From Gymnorhina tibicen (Eukaryota > Chordata > Aves > Passeriformes > Artamidae), in NCBI GenBank assembly GCA_013399875.1, contig VXAZ01005695.1, positions 372,001-436,000 of the forward strand: DNA of 64,000 nucleotides. The letters are read 5' to 3'. Each line of letters starts with the position of its first letter. Position 1 is the first letter of the stretch. The position numbers were made by a program, and so were the translations under genes. The notes below the pieces were generated by a model. That model was not told the origin of the DNA. It saw only the letters and a list, made by a program, of their open reading frames with translations, and searched no databases. Below, piece after piece: positions 51,319 to 64,000 of this stretch.

Positions 51319-54300
51319 GATTTGACTTTATACCTTACTGGAAAACCAATGGAGAACTATTGTGAAACACATCCTGCAGCAGCAGTCTGACATTTTCAAA
51401 GCTTTTAACTGCAGTGCTACGATTCCATTGGAGCCATTCAAATAGTGGGCTGGTAACAATATTGAATTCCATTAGCAGGCGCAGATACAAACAGTTTACA
51501 AAGTTTACTTCTTAAAGAAAAACACTTCTGACCTTTATATGCTTCTATATGGTATTACTATTATGTACTATAATCGAGATGCAAAAAGACGGCAGATATT
51601 ACTGAATATTATTTGCATACATGGTTTTTCCATAAAAATCTTCTTCCAGTTTTGGGCCCTGAAGTTCCTGTTGGTTCACTAACAACTGCTGCTTTTTTGG
51701 GGGGGTTTTTTGTTTGTTCGTTTTTCTTAGTTGTTGAGTATTATTAGAATACTTCCCTAAGTATTATTCTAAGCATAATTTTTTTAAACTGGGCATAAAT
51801 CCATTTGCTGTGGTGAGCTTGCTCCCAGACATACCTGGAAAATGACCCAATGAACCACTCAACCAAGACCAGTCTATTCGGAAATTACACTGTACAACAA
51901 TGATTCAATAGAAATACGATGGGTAAAACTTCCAGACGTTCAATGTGTAATGAACACTTATCTTGTGTGGAGAAGGCACTACTGCCTTTATCATGAACTT
52001 TATAAAGAGCATGTAGATCAGTTAGGTGCCCATCTCCTACTGAAAAAAATTATAGTTTGGCAGATAATTTATTTGTGACTCTGAATCTCTCCTACTCTCT
52101 TCCGTTCCTGTCAGAAGGCAAAGAATCAGCAGAAAAGGATTATCGGTAGAGACCAGACAGCATATTCCAGCAGAAAAGCAAAAAAGACATACAAACTACT
52201 GCAAGAAAACAGGTGAACTAATGCAAACACACAAACCTCATTGTCTCTGTAGCTCTGTGAAGAAAAAAACGCTTGACTTTCTAAAATAATGTTTTAAATC
52301 ACTGGTCCTCAGGCAAATATCAGTTTTATGAAACTTGTAGACAGGATCCCTACTAAGTAAAGCGAACAGATTTTCAGTTTTAGGGATTCTCTAATTCAAA
52401 CAACTCTCCAATTGTCTGAAATAATTGTCACTGCTAATTTCTGAGAATACTTTACTAAGTCATTATTCCTCCAGTGTTTTGATGGAGAAAGTTAAAATTA
52501 GTGGAAACCTTTACTTAGGATGAGTCAAGAATGAAGCTTCCAGTCTTGATTCATACAATGAGTCACAGGTAATCTGGGGGGAAGGTACAGTCTCAGTGAA
52601 ATGAAGAGCTGGAAATATTGCCTAGGAGCACGCACTGAGGAAAAAAGTGCTAATATGCAAGATTATTAAGCAAACCCATTAAGCACAGCAGAAACACTGA
52701 AGCTGCTATACTATGTATAAACAACTGAGGACTTTAAAATGTCTTCTCTCTAGAAAGGTACTGGCAGCCAATTATCAGCAGAGGTAAGTTCAGAGAAATT
52801 AGAAATGGCTGCAAACCTGAATTTGATTCAGTACATGTTATTAGCATCACATGCATGACTCATACCAATCTTTTATCACAATCTATGATTTCACCATTTG
52901 ATAGAGCAACCAGTAAGTCAATCAGAGTGAAGCTAGCTGTAAAATTGGAAGTATTGTCCTGCTCTTTAATCTCCTCCATACTCATGAGAAACACTCTGCA
53001 ATGTAAGTCAGTGTGACAATTACCTCTTTTATCTAAATGGGAATACAAACATTACCAGATTGTATCATACTTATCAAAGCCACAGACCCTATGGATGTAC
53101 TTTGTAGCCCTGTCACCAAAGCATGACACTGCACTAAAAATTAGTTCACTGTAATTTTACTAGATTGGCTTATGTGATAGGTGGCAGAATACATCGAACA
53201 TATTAGAAAGAAATTAAATACAGCTAGGCTCTTTATTATCCTTCACCTCTGAACAGTGTGTCCATGAAAAAACACTACTACTTTCTCTGCCCCACTCAAC
53301 CAAAATTCAGTGCCATATTCAAATGTTCAAGACAAGTGGAAAATTATTATTACTGACACAAGTGAACTTCCCTGCAAGCGAGACAGAGAACAAAATGAAT
53401 TGTTTGGATTCAGAGAAGCTCAGAAGCCCACATAATCCCAGAAATTAATGTTGATGATCAGGGGAAGGATATTAACACTCAGAAACTATTGTCTACCTGT
53501 GGAATGCTCAACTGAAGTTTAAAGTTCAAATGATACTCTGCCATTCAAAATATCTAGTTTTAATTCAGGTATCTCAAAATCCTCATAGCATGACTGTGGA
53601 TGCAACTTGTGCAGCATTGCAAGGGGATGAATGAAACTGCAAAGCAATTCAAAATGTTGAAAAACACCACCTGCTTAGATTTGAAGTGTAAAACTGAATT
53701 GTGCATTTCTAAAAATTCCAGGCTAACACAGAACTCAGATCTTTTGTCATGAGAGGTTTTCGCTGTGTGAAACTTCTGCACATGTGTATGCAGACACACA
53801 CATGTTTATGTCCTTTCAAATAATCCTCATTTGTTTGCCTCCATGCAAAATGGACCCTTCCTCTTAAGGCTTCCTACTTAGTGTAAATTTACTTCATCCC
53901 TAAATCTCTTTTTTTTTTTTTATTGAAGAGTAAGATTTCTGGTTTGAAGATTCTTAGAAAAACCACATCCATTTTCCCCATATAAGAACAGCATCTAGGT
54001 TTCCACTGGAATGAGAATGTTTGCTCGTATGAAGTATCAAGAAGGACTGCACAGTCCTTCAAAAAGATACCTCCCCACTTGTTTTGGCAACAAAATCAAA
54101 TGATGAGACAAAGCTTCCTAAGAACGGAAATAGGGTATGGCAATGACTCAAGATACTGGCAAGGACTTTATTTTGATAGTGTCCTTGAACTAACCAAAAT
54201 ATCTGTTATTTTCAGGAAAACATCCGACAAGTGGCTATGTGGGAACCCAAGTATTGGTAAAGCTACCAGGAAAATGATGCAAGTATTATTCAGCTATTCC

Positions 54301-57300
54301 AGCTAAGGGTTTTTATTGGCATTCTCAAAAAGTTACACTTTTGGCACTCTCTCTGACACTATTGAGCTACAAGGTTATGTTTAAAACATATGAACAGCTC
54401 AATGGTAAATATTATCAGAAGACTTGTAATGTCATATACATTTCAAAAGGTTTAGCCATTCTACAAATTTTAACAGCTCCATAAAGCAATTAAATCTAGT
54501 AAGCCTACTTACTATCTAAGTGGATTAGATTAATCTGTGGAACAATCTTTACCAAGAAAATGAAGTTATGCATGGTGCAAATTTTCTCCATCAACTCTAT
54601 GCACATGTATGTCTTAAATGTGCTAACTTTTTTTACACATCTTCATGTTACTACATATTTGAAAAAACACACAAATTAATTTGAACAGCTTCCTTTGACA
54701 TGTCAAGGTTTCAGGCCTTTAACATTAGCAGAAATAGAAATGTATGCCACCTTACAATTTAACATTCACCATCTTACAAAGCTGCTACAGAACACAGATT
54801 TTCAGATTTAGGTGAAACTGATTCAGATGCCATTTTTTCACTAAGGTATAATGAATAAAAACTTCTGCTTATAGACTGGTCTGGGTTTTTTTTTAGTTTC
54901 AAACATTATAAAATTACTAAACTATAGCATACATACAACTCAGCATACAGCTGCTTGTAAATGGTACAAGGATACCGCTGCAGTTTAGACTCATGCAAAT
55001 TAATTTCACAGGAAACAGGAACCACTTAACTCTGTCCAATAACACAACCTGGACCCCATGGACAACTTTGATCCATTTGATTTTATACACATAAAAGGCT
55101 ATGCTTTTTTATGTTTAAACTCACGACTAATTAAAAGAAAATTTATTCACACAGGTATTGTCAATCTCCAAACAGTATGAAAAACTCACGAATTTCTGAT
55201 AGAACAGACAAATGAATTGTGAAAAAACAGCTATATTTGTATCCTGAGAAAATCTCAGGCATGAGTAACAGGATGTATCATTCTACTAGACAGTCTCAGA
55301 TGATACAACATTACCTGAATCTGAAAACAGACAGATGGCCAGAAAAATTGAAAAAGTAGGATGGCAGCCATATAATCACCAGCAGTATACTCTGAAAATT
55401 ATACCTCATTACTTAATAAACAGGATAGTACTAAAGTGGAATTCTGTCCTAAAGAAAATCAATATGAAACTAAGCAGCATATTTATCTCTAGGTGATCAG
55501 CCAGTCCATCACAAGCCACACAAGTGACTGAACAGTGACTACTGCCTACTACTGAATAATGGCTTTCCCTCAGTGGCAACACCTGTTTTGGTTTGTGACC
55601 ATACATTTCCCTTTTTTTACAAAACAGATAAAAAAATTAATTGATACTGAGACTTCTATTCTGCTTTCTAATTTGGCTGAGAACACAAAATATTACATAC
55701 TGTTTGAAGAAGACTGACATACAGAGTGACTATATTAGCTTTATTTACTTCTAAAAACAGGTTAAAATGCATGAAAAAATTGTTCCTTGTGACAGAATGC
55801 CAGGGGAAAAAAGGGAGGATTCTTCTCATAAAGAAAACAGGGAAGTTCAAATCTAAATTGCTCACTGCTCACTGACTATACCTTCAATTAATTCTTTACT
55901 GGCTTCAACTATCCTTTCCCTTTATATTTCTCGTCCTTCTCGTAAAGAAAAAAACCCCAAACTTATTTTGCTTTAAAATGGAGGAAATTACAGAATCCAT
56001 GTGTTTATAATTGCTGTCAAGAATCAAGTTTTCCACACTACCTAGCAAGTGATGTTCCATGCAGGGAAGAAACTGTCACTGGTGCTGTCTAAAGGTAATG
56101 TTGCCACAGCATCAAACTCCTCTGTATACAAGCATTAGATGACTCAAAGGAGAAGATTAGTCAAGATCAAAGAATGCAGAACCCTCAGTCTCACATCGTG
56201 TGACCTAACACTGGAACTTTCGTCTCCTTGTCAGACATTTAGCAAATCACCACTGTGACACATCCAATGTCCACACTGTGAGAAAGTCCAAGCATGTGTT
56301 CTCTCACACTTCTCTTTACGGTGAGTTTGAGCCACATCTTGCCTTCAGTGATTTTGTCCTGCATATATGTCAACAACCAACTATACTTGCTATTTATGGC
56401 AAATCTATAATAATTCCTACTCAGTTTATGGTTTTCTAACTTTTTTTCCCCAAAAATGAACCAATATGATTTCTTGCATGTGTTCTGATCTAATGAACAG
56501 TTTGAACTTTGGACCTTTTAATAAGCACTATTTTTATTATCTCTGTAACGAATACTTCAGATTATTTCGGTCAATACATTAAATGATCAGAAATTGTGAA
56601 GTTTTAAATTAACTTTACATACCATTCAATTATTATTTTACTTGGATAAGAAAGCACAATGATATTGAAGGTAATGATAATAAAAATAATTCACATTATC
56701 TTCAAAAAGTTATCCTCAAAACATTGCTAGGCAGGGTATTGAATACAGAGACTGGACAGAATGTTTATGTCTTTTAGACTATTTCAGTAAGGGTAGTACG
56801 AGACAGAATAAATGCAATTCATTGAGCAGACACAAGAAGGTCTGATTCAAATAATCAAGTACTGTAGGCTAAAAAAGAAAAAAAGGTGGACTGAACCCCC
56901 ACTTAAAAATCATGTAAAAATTATTCTATCCCATTATGCTCTATCTTAAAACACTTGTAAAAATACCAAAAGAGAAGTGAAAAACCCCCTAAACCTTGAG
57001 TCTTTAATTAATACTGATGAGAACATAGAAGAAAACCAACACTTCATGGGTTTCGTTCGCTTTTTTTCTGTCTCACTGTAACTTTTTTATTTTGTACATA
57101 TTTGTATTTTGTTATAATTTATTTTTTCAGAAAATAACATCAATCCCTATGAGATGTTTTCCCATTAGATATGTTCCAGCATGGGAGTCTTTAAACACTA
57201 TTGATATGAAGCTTCACAGTATTCTAGTGAAATACTTCTATTTTTCCTTTCATTAACAATACAAAATATCCTTTTGTCTTGAAGCAAGGAATATTTGGAA

Positions 57301-59003
57301 GAATGCTATTTATGAATTTCTTTGCATTTTATTGTATTGGGTAAATTCCTTCCCTGCTGTATTTTATGTGAAATCTTGATATGCAGGAACATCTTATTGC
57401 CTTAATTTAAGCGGTCACAGAAAACATTAAGGAAAATGTCATAGAAACTGGTGTTGAATCATGAAGTGCTTACTACACCTATGGGATACAACTTTCCATT
57501 TTTTTTCCCACATAGTTTGTGTGCTTGTGGGCATCAAAAATCAGCAGGAAAAACCAGTTTCTTCCTAGAAAAAACGAAGTACACTTCGAATCTGTAATTT
57601 CAAGTCTGGTTTCACTATACTAAGAATTCTTTACCTTGTCAGTTTAGTATTTATCTTATTTAATGTTTGTTGCTTTCTCAGCTACATAAGTCCAAACACT
57701 TATTGAAGAGACACTTCACTGTAAGATAAAAATTTTCCTAACTATGTATGTCAAAGAGAGACTATAAACACTTTTTTCCCCTTTAATTTTGTATTTGTAG
57801 AACCTAAGCATGAAGATCTCTTCAAAGAGGCATTTTCATTGCAACAATCAGTTTGAAACATTCTTTTTTTCCATCTAATTCTAGGAGAGAAACTAAAGGT
57901 CACATCTTTACAGCAAAAGAGATTTTCCTTTGTCTCCTACTTCTTAATTTTCCCTTTTCACATTCTAAGGACATTATGAAGATTGACATGAAATGCAATT
58001 CTTCTTTATCAAAACTTTGTGAGCTTTTAGGTAGTGGAAGTTGCTGTCTTTTACAAATTCTTCTGGGATGTACAAGGCACAGACTTGATTTGAAGCACAC
58101 AGAAATGGCCTCACTGTGCAGGAATGAAAGCATAAGACATTTCCTAACTCCAGTGACACAAATTAGAGCTACTTTGGGGATCTAGTTGTGGTGTGTGCTT
58201 AGAAACTACGGCTTTCTTCAATCCTTCTCATCTGTGAAAATGTTTCTCTGGATATATTCCATTGTTTCCAAATCCACAAAACAAACACAGTGAGAATAAC
58301 CAAGCCTAATTTTAAGCTAACCCTTGTCAAGTTGCTTAAGAATCTAAGTGTTTCAAATCTAAAGAATCCAAATTTTGTTACTTTCTCTTTACTTTGCTTC
58401 TTCATTTCTGGTATCTGAAACTTTACATTTTGTAACCTAATTACAAGTTTTATGATAGCTTACTCTTTGAAATGTACAATCATTAAAACAAGGAAGCTAC
58501 ATTTACTGATTATTCATGCAAAAACGCAGTCCACACATCCCAGGTCATGAGACTGTCGCTAACACTTTTATCAATAACCTGAACTTTTTCATTCCAGCTG
58601 CAATAAATTTGTGATTCTTCGATTACGGTGGTGAAGATCCACCAGAAAGCATCCCATAGCCCAGGATATCAAAGTTATGGTACTATATGCTGTGTGAGCT
58701 GATATTCCCTCGAATGAAAATTCAAAGCTCTAAAACATGGGCAGAACTGAGCAGGTACCCAAGATCTGGTCAGTAATTGTGCAAGCTACAAAAACCCCAA
58801 AATTTTTTGAGAAGTATTTTATTGGTTTGCACTTCAATACCTACTGTTTCTGGGACATTACTAATACCATAGACTAAGTTTGCTCTGTTTTCACTCATTA
58901 CAACAAATATCAAATGCATAATGAAAAAAGTTTTTAAACCCTCAGGAAGTTGTCTTTACATGGCATTAGCTTTTTTAATGTGCCAACATACTTTAGGATA
59001 TCC

Positions 59004-59045
59004 TAAATATCTAAATTCAACTGATAAATACCTAAATTCAACTGA
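59004..59045. repeat. 21-bp tandem duplication, two copies
   Basis: TAAATATCTAAATTCAACTG(A) at 59004-59024 is repeated at 59025-59045 with one substitution (T to C). Confidence 0.9.
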
Positions 59046-60970
59046 TTTATATAAATACAAAAACCAAGACTGCTTTGGCTCTTTAACACTGATTACCTTA
59101 GATTTCAGTAATTAAAAGATAAACAGCTTCTTCAAAAGAAATGTGCAAATGGGAATGCCAACTTCTCAAAATTTCAACATACTAAAAATACTTCCAATTA
59201 CACAAGCTTTCCATAGGAATACGAACCAGTCAACACAACATCTGTGCAACATGTGCATCTGCCATTTCACACTTTGACTGTCTGGCTTCTTAAGTAGTAT
59301 TATCTGGAACTTGTTTTACCAGTTTTCTGACTGTGATTTTTCTCTAAGCAAAATACAAATGGAAAACAAATTTATGCTTGTTTTCAACAAAAAAATTTTT
59401 TTTCATTCTTCACACAAGTAATTAATAGCCTTGACTAAAGTGTAATTAAATTGCTCATCACTCAAGAGTTTGCTCTGCTAAAGTATCATCAGTCAGAAAA
59501 AATGCTATAAATTCCATTAGCTATCATTCCTTCAAATTTTATGTGTGATGTAATTGTAATGGCAATTTTGTACATATATCCTGCTGACCATGTTCTTTAT
59601 CTTACAGTGAAGTTACAGCAACAACAGAACGTTTGTGAGATTGCCATAAAGAGAAATGACAGTCCTACTGAGTCAGAACAAAGATCTTTTTAGACTCCTG
59701 TTCTCTAAAGGCAGATGTAAGTGGAAGCTTTGAGAAAAAAAACCATAATTAAAGAAAGCACAGAAAAGTACTTCAGCATATTCTTCCAGACTTCCTGAGC
59801 CAACATATTACAGGGTTTTAAAACTTATCAGAAAAGCTTTTTGAAGCCTCCCCTGCAGCAATGCAGAATGACTTACACCTTCTGCAAATATTACTGCCAT
59901 TATGTCTAATGTGACAAACTAGTACACAGTTGGATTCAGCCAGGCTAGGAAGGAATCAGCTGCTGTAGATGAGTTTTCTATGCCTTCTCCCTTTTGGACG
60001 CTTCTCAGCTATTAAGCAGTTCACTTTAATGGGGTGTTGTTTATTACTCACTCAAGCATTTGCTTAACTTGTTTGCGTATCTGAGCACATAGGAGCTGTA
60101 CTTCCCCCTACCTTCCCATTATTGGGATGAATACAGGTAACATACTGCTCACTTTGAAATATCCAGTATTTATATTAGTTAGACTCCAAATGTAATTTCT
60201 GTGGTAAAATAACAAAATGCCAAAGTTGAAACAACTTTTTCTCCCTCCTAGTATTAATATCATTTATTCAGGAAGCTGCTGGGTTGTTGCTGCAATTTAT
60301 CAGAACACAGGGGTTTGCCCTACGGAACATGTCACACCTGCTGGTGGGGTTTACTCAGTGATTGGCCATGAGCCAGGTCTAGAAGCAGAGTATCACCTGC
60401 CAGGCTGACAAACACTGCTGCAGCCAGTACTTGTGCAGCCTAGGCAGAGTGCTCAAAGATCAAATACCTAAAAGCAGGCTTTAACAAAGCAGAAAACATT
60501 AACCAGCAGGTCATGCCTAGAATTTCTGAAAGAAAACGAAGATCTGCCCACACCAGGTTTCCCCCGTTTTGCTCAACATTTCCCCCAGGTGAATGACAGC
60601 TTGTGCCCATTGCCTCTTTGCTCTGACTGCAAATCATGCTTGAAATATGGATCAACTATGAAGAAAAATTCCAATCAGACACTTCAAGTCTCAGATCATT
60701 CTTTGTGGGACTGTTTTGCCAGCACATGTGAGTCCATACTTCATCAGCTCAATTGTTAAACATAGTTGCTCCTGCACTTTAAGAAGTTTTTTTTATGCAT
60801 TTTGTGGGGGAAAGTAACTTCTTAAGCATCAAATTTGTGCAGGACCTACTGTATTCTCACGGCTAGCAACACATAAATACAATAATAGCACGTACATTGA
60901 AGAACTTCGGAAGGCTTGTTCATTGCTTAGACAGAAATAAAAGAATGCCAGCCAGGGGCAAGGGAGGTCT

Positions 60971-61126
60971 GTAAGGGATCCAAAGCAGGGATAATTTTTA
61001 AATTTCTATTTAGATTTTTCATTTCTATTTAAATTGTGAGAAAATATTGTAAGGGATCCAAAGCAGGGATAATTTTTAAATTTCTATTTAGATTTTTCAT
61101 TTCTATTTAAATTGTGAGAAAATACT
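60971..61126. repeat. 78-bp tandem duplication, two copies
   Basis: Copy 1 is 60971-61048 and copy 2 is 61049-61126. Both start GTAAGGGATCCAAAGCAGGG and contain an AT-rich inner part in which TTTCTATTTA itself recurs. I see one difference (T to C near the end), so the duplication looks recent. Confidence 0.95.
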
Positions 61127-61394
61127 TCCATATTTTCAAAAACTGATTGTTGAGTGCTGCATTCCTCACTGCAATTAAAAACTTAAGAATAACCATTACT
61201 GAAGGAAAAGATTATGAGTTTGGCTATTATTCTTTCAAGAAAGAGCTGATGCTATTTTTATTAGTATATTTGCTACCTATCTGAACTTCAGACTGCACAG
61301 GATAGCTATGGACTTGCAGCCTATGGAAACATGCATTTGGGCTAACAGAAAATAAAAAACCAAGGCTATATAACCTGAGAAATAGGGATGAGGT

Positions 61395-62434
61395 GAAATG
61401 AGCACTGGCTGAATGGCAGGTCTCAGAGGGTTGTCATCAGTGGCACAGGGTCTAGTTGGCGGCCTTTAACTAGTGGTGTCTCCCAAGGGTTGATACTGGA
61501 TCCAGTCTTGTTTAACTTTTCATGTCTGACTCGGATGAAGGGGCAGATGCCTCCTCAGCGAGTTCACTGATGGCACAAAGCCGGGAGGAGCAGCTGGTAT
61601 CTCAGAGAGCTGTGCAGCCCTTCAGAAGGACCTCGGCAGGCTGGAGAGAGGGGCAGAGAAGACCCATCTGAAACTCAACAAAGGCAAATGCAGGTCCTGC
61701 ACCTGGGGAGGAACAACCCCAGGCACCAGTGGGGGCTGCCTGCTGGAAGCAGCTCTGTGGAGGAGGATCTGGAGGTCCTGGTGGACAACGAAATATTCAT
61801 GAGCAAGCAGTGTGCCTTTGGGGCCAAGAAGGCCAATGGTATCCTGGGGTGCACTAGGGAGACCATTCCCAGCATGTTGAGGGAGGCAATCCTGCCCCTC
61901 TATTCAGCTCTGGTGAGGCCTCACTTGGTGTGCTGTGTCCAGTTCTTGGCTGCTCAGTACATGAGAGATGTGGAGCTTCTGGGGTGAGTCCAAAGGACTG
62001 ATATGAAGGTGATGAGGGGGACCTCAATTATGAGGAAAGGCTGAGGAGCTGTTTAAGAATGACTTAGAGAAGAGACAACTGAGAGGGGACCTTATCAATG
62101 CCTATCAGTACCTAAAGGGAGGCTTTCAATAGGATAGAGCCAGGCTTTTTCTGGTGCTGCTGAGCAGTAGGACAAGAGGCAACGGGCAGAAACTGATGAA
62201 CAGGAAATTCCACCTGAACATGAGGAAGAACTTTACTGTGCAGGTTCAGTGGAACAGGCTGCCCAGAGAGGGTGTGGGGTCTCCCTCACTGGAGATACTC
62301 AAGAACCGTCTGGACACAATCCTGTGCCATCTGCTCTGGAGGACCCTGCTTGAGCAGAAAGCTTGGACCAGAGAATCCACTGTGCTCCCTTCCAACCTTA
62401 TCCATTCTGTGACTGATTCTGTGATGGAGGCAAT
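61395..62434 (+). mobile_element. CR1 LINE fragment, 3' part, about 1 kb
   Basis: This carries decayed CR1 ORF2 C-terminal coding sequence followed by a CR1 3' end. It has the familiar order of segments: GGCAAATGCAGGTCCTGCAC, a GGAGGTCCTGGTGGACAAC-type segment, GGCCAATGGTATCCTGGGGT, the TGGTGAGGCC...TGCTGTGTCCAG segment, and a terminal TTCCAACC...ATTCTGTGACTGATTCTGTGA. The terminal motif differs from that of the other three + copies, so it belongs to another CR1 subfamily. Stops and frameshifts break the reading frame: only short open segments remain, at 61688-61987 and 62154-62453. It is antisense to VPS13B and 5'-truncated, as is usual for CR1. Confidence 0.9.
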
Positions 62435-63616
62435 AAGGAGAAATATACCATAGGAAACAGAAAGTGAGTGAACGCTTTCTATGGACATCCTTTGAAAATA
62501 TTTCAGATGTTTCAAGTTGCCTTGAATTTTAAAAGCAATCATCCTCTCTTCCTCTAGAGCCATAATCCTCACAGAGATATTGTGAAAAAAAAGTAAGCAT
62601 TTCAAAGCACCTTTTATGTTTTTCAAGGAAGATACAAAGTAACTGTTCTTTGCATTCAATGCCTCCAGCATAGATAGTTATTAGACAAGAACATTCTTTA
62701 GGACAAATTGAAACAAATTATTTGTTTATAAATCAATCTTTTTTTCGAAGTCTAGCCTTAATCTCAAGCTTATTGGGAAGTAAAAGTTGGTAATGACCTC
62801 AGTAGCCATATTTGAGGAGTGTAACATTCACTGACTTGCAGTAAGATATGTTATCCATGCATTCCTACATGGTCAGCAGCAGACCAAAATGTGTGTTGGC
62901 TTGTATTTAATTTTTTTTTCAAAGAGGAGTTCTGATGTTTTCTGCTTCTAAATGATAGTATGACAAATAAGTCTTGCCAAAAATATCCAATTTTGGCAAG
63001 TGGTGGACACCAGGAAACAGATTTGCCAGATGAAGAAATGAACTCCTTGAAAATTCACCTGTTTTATCACTGATCAGCAGTAAAATGAGTTATCATTTAT
63101 ACTGGAAATACTTTTACCAGAATATTAAAAATTCTTCTAAGAAGGAGGAAATGTGGCCCTTTTATTAATATTTCACCTATAATATTAGATGTATCACTGA
63201 ACAAAATCAGAACATTAACTGCACTTCACTCTTATATTTGTATTTCATTTCCTAGCACTTCTGTTTCTGTTTTCCACGTGTGGGTATTATATGTTCTTCT
63301 TCTAAGAATTTGGCATATATTAATTTTGAAAAAGTGAATAATTACAAAAAGGCAGCAACATTCTTTGCCCCTCAGGTAATCTATCAAACACCACATATGT
63401 GTCCTTACTCTAAAGCTGTCGAGTAGATCAAAGCAATATTCTTTGCAACAATAGACTATACCTTATGAAGAAGTCAGTACAATAGGTCCACTGTACATCA
63501 AAGATTTATAAAACAGTGTAAAGCTAGGGCTTATAATAAGTAAAAACACAGCACTGGAGACCTGGCATGAAACTTTTTACAGAGTATTAAAACACTTAAA
63601 GAAAAAAGAGATTTAC

Positions 63617-63938
63617 CCATACATCATCACTTCCTTTTTCTTTTTTGTCTACACTAATCTTTATGGCATTGCCCTGTAAACCACCAAACACAGTCCATTT
63701 GGAAATCACACCTTTAAAGTTTAAACAAGGGGTTGCTGACTGTCTTGCCTTACTCCAAACTGATTGCCTCCTGTGATGAGATGATAGATTCTGAGGACAG
63801 AATAGTAGATAACGTATGCTTTGCCGTAAGCGAAGTTGACTAAGCTTAGGCAGTCTTCCACAGCTGACTTTTTTCAAAAACTTAAGTGTGAACTGAATGG
63901 ATGGACTATATAAGGTGGGTAAAAACCACACTGGACCG
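63617..63938 (-). CDS. VPS13B: VPS13B internal coding exon (most 5' exon in window)
   Basis: This is a 322-nt open exon with a TTTTAG acceptor just above 63938 and an ATGG/GTAAAT donor just below 63617. It begins with one base completing a codon, then 107 codons, and ends in phase 0. The next recognisable exon (41464) also starts in phase 0. The product starts around GPVWFLPTLYSP, has a basic middle rich in Arg, Lys and Ser, and ends with a VFGGLQGNAIKISVDKKEK-type strand pair, which resembles the beta-strand modules of VPS13-family rods. VPS13B acts at the Golgi as a bridge-like lipid transfer protein. I assign the exon from strand, phase continuity and position upstream of certain VPS13B exons. 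I do not recall the human sequence here well enough to align it. Another in-frame exon could lie between this one and 41464, but I saw no candidate. Confidence 0.72.
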
Positions 63939-64000
63939 CTAAAATCAGAAAGTAATGGTTAATGTTGCAAAGTATAGTTAAACTCCAGTGACTGACTGAA
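63939..64000 (-). other. VPS13B: VPS13B intron end (partial)
   Basis: This is the last part of the intron upstream of the 63938 exon. It ends in a T-rich tract and TTTTAG on the minus strand. Confidence 0.75.

Larger units (their letters stand above)
41465..63616 (-). other. VPS13B: VPS13B intron, about 22.2 kb
   Basis: This is the largest intron seen. It holds an ancient CR1/L3-like remnant (42620-43360), an internally deleted CR1 (48690-49318), a solo LTR (50873-51314), a 21-bp and a 78-bp tandem duplication, and a long CR1 fragment (61395-62434). Between these I see only AT-rich unique sequence, for example 43440-48480, 49320-50680 and 51320-59000. It could hide an in-frame exon whose length is a multiple of three, but I saw none. 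Confidence 0.8.

Noticed and set aside
57853..58185. 110-codon + ORF
   Set aside because: It is Cys- and Leu-rich with no family resemblance, lies in AT-rich intron, and overlaps minus-strand ORFs. Treated as chance.
60217..60408. 63-codon + ORF with GSCWVVAAIYQNTGVCPTE
   Set aside because: It is short, with no splice sites consistent with an exon and no family I can name.

Overview
The window is a stretch of a bird genome. It lies inside one very large gene, VPS13B (also called COH1), which runs on the minus strand, so its 5' side is at high coordinates. Two things point to a bird. First, the interspersed repeats are dominated by CR1 LINE fragments with the avian type of 3' end (a GGTTGGACT...GATGATCT core followed by GATTCT-like octamer units). 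Second, no mammalian SINEs are visible. The background is AT-rich, with long introns and rare CpG. I cannot name the species.

Seven coding exons can be placed. From 5' to 3' they are 63938-63617, 41464-40762, 31563-31426, 19227-18820, 6956-6757, 4183-3976 and 3625-3441. Each is bounded by AG and GT, and their phases chain without conflict (2/0, 0/1, 1/1, 1/1, 1/0, 0/1, 1/0). Joined, they give about 721 codons, roughly a sixth to a fifth of the ~4,000-residue protein. The last six exons read as a close relative of the human VPS13B central region as I remember it. The most 5' exon is assigned from position, phase and splice sites. The start codon, stop codon, promoter and polyadenylation site are all outside the window. 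VPS13B is a Golgi-associated bridge-like lipid transfer protein of the VPS13 family.

Everything else is intronic. Region 1-3440 is the start of an intron that continues past the left edge. Regions 3626-3975 and 4184-6756 are short introns. Four long introns (6957-18819, 19228-31425, 31564-40761 and 41465-63616) carry the mobile elements. These are four CR1 copies in + orientation (antisense to the gene), a short minus-orientation CR1 end next to an exon, two much older CR1/L3-like remnants, and one well-preserved solo LTR with inverted ends and a 4-bp target duplication. There is also a recent 78-bp tandem duplication, a 21-bp one and several microsatellites.

I found no second protein-coding gene, tRNA, CRISPR array or other self-contained system. 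The points worth a second look are the intact solo LTR, the CR1 sitting next to a splice donor, an internally deleted CR1, a weak splice donor, in-frame skippable exons, two unexplained ORFs, and two CpG- or homeobox-motif-rich intronic patches that may be regulatory.
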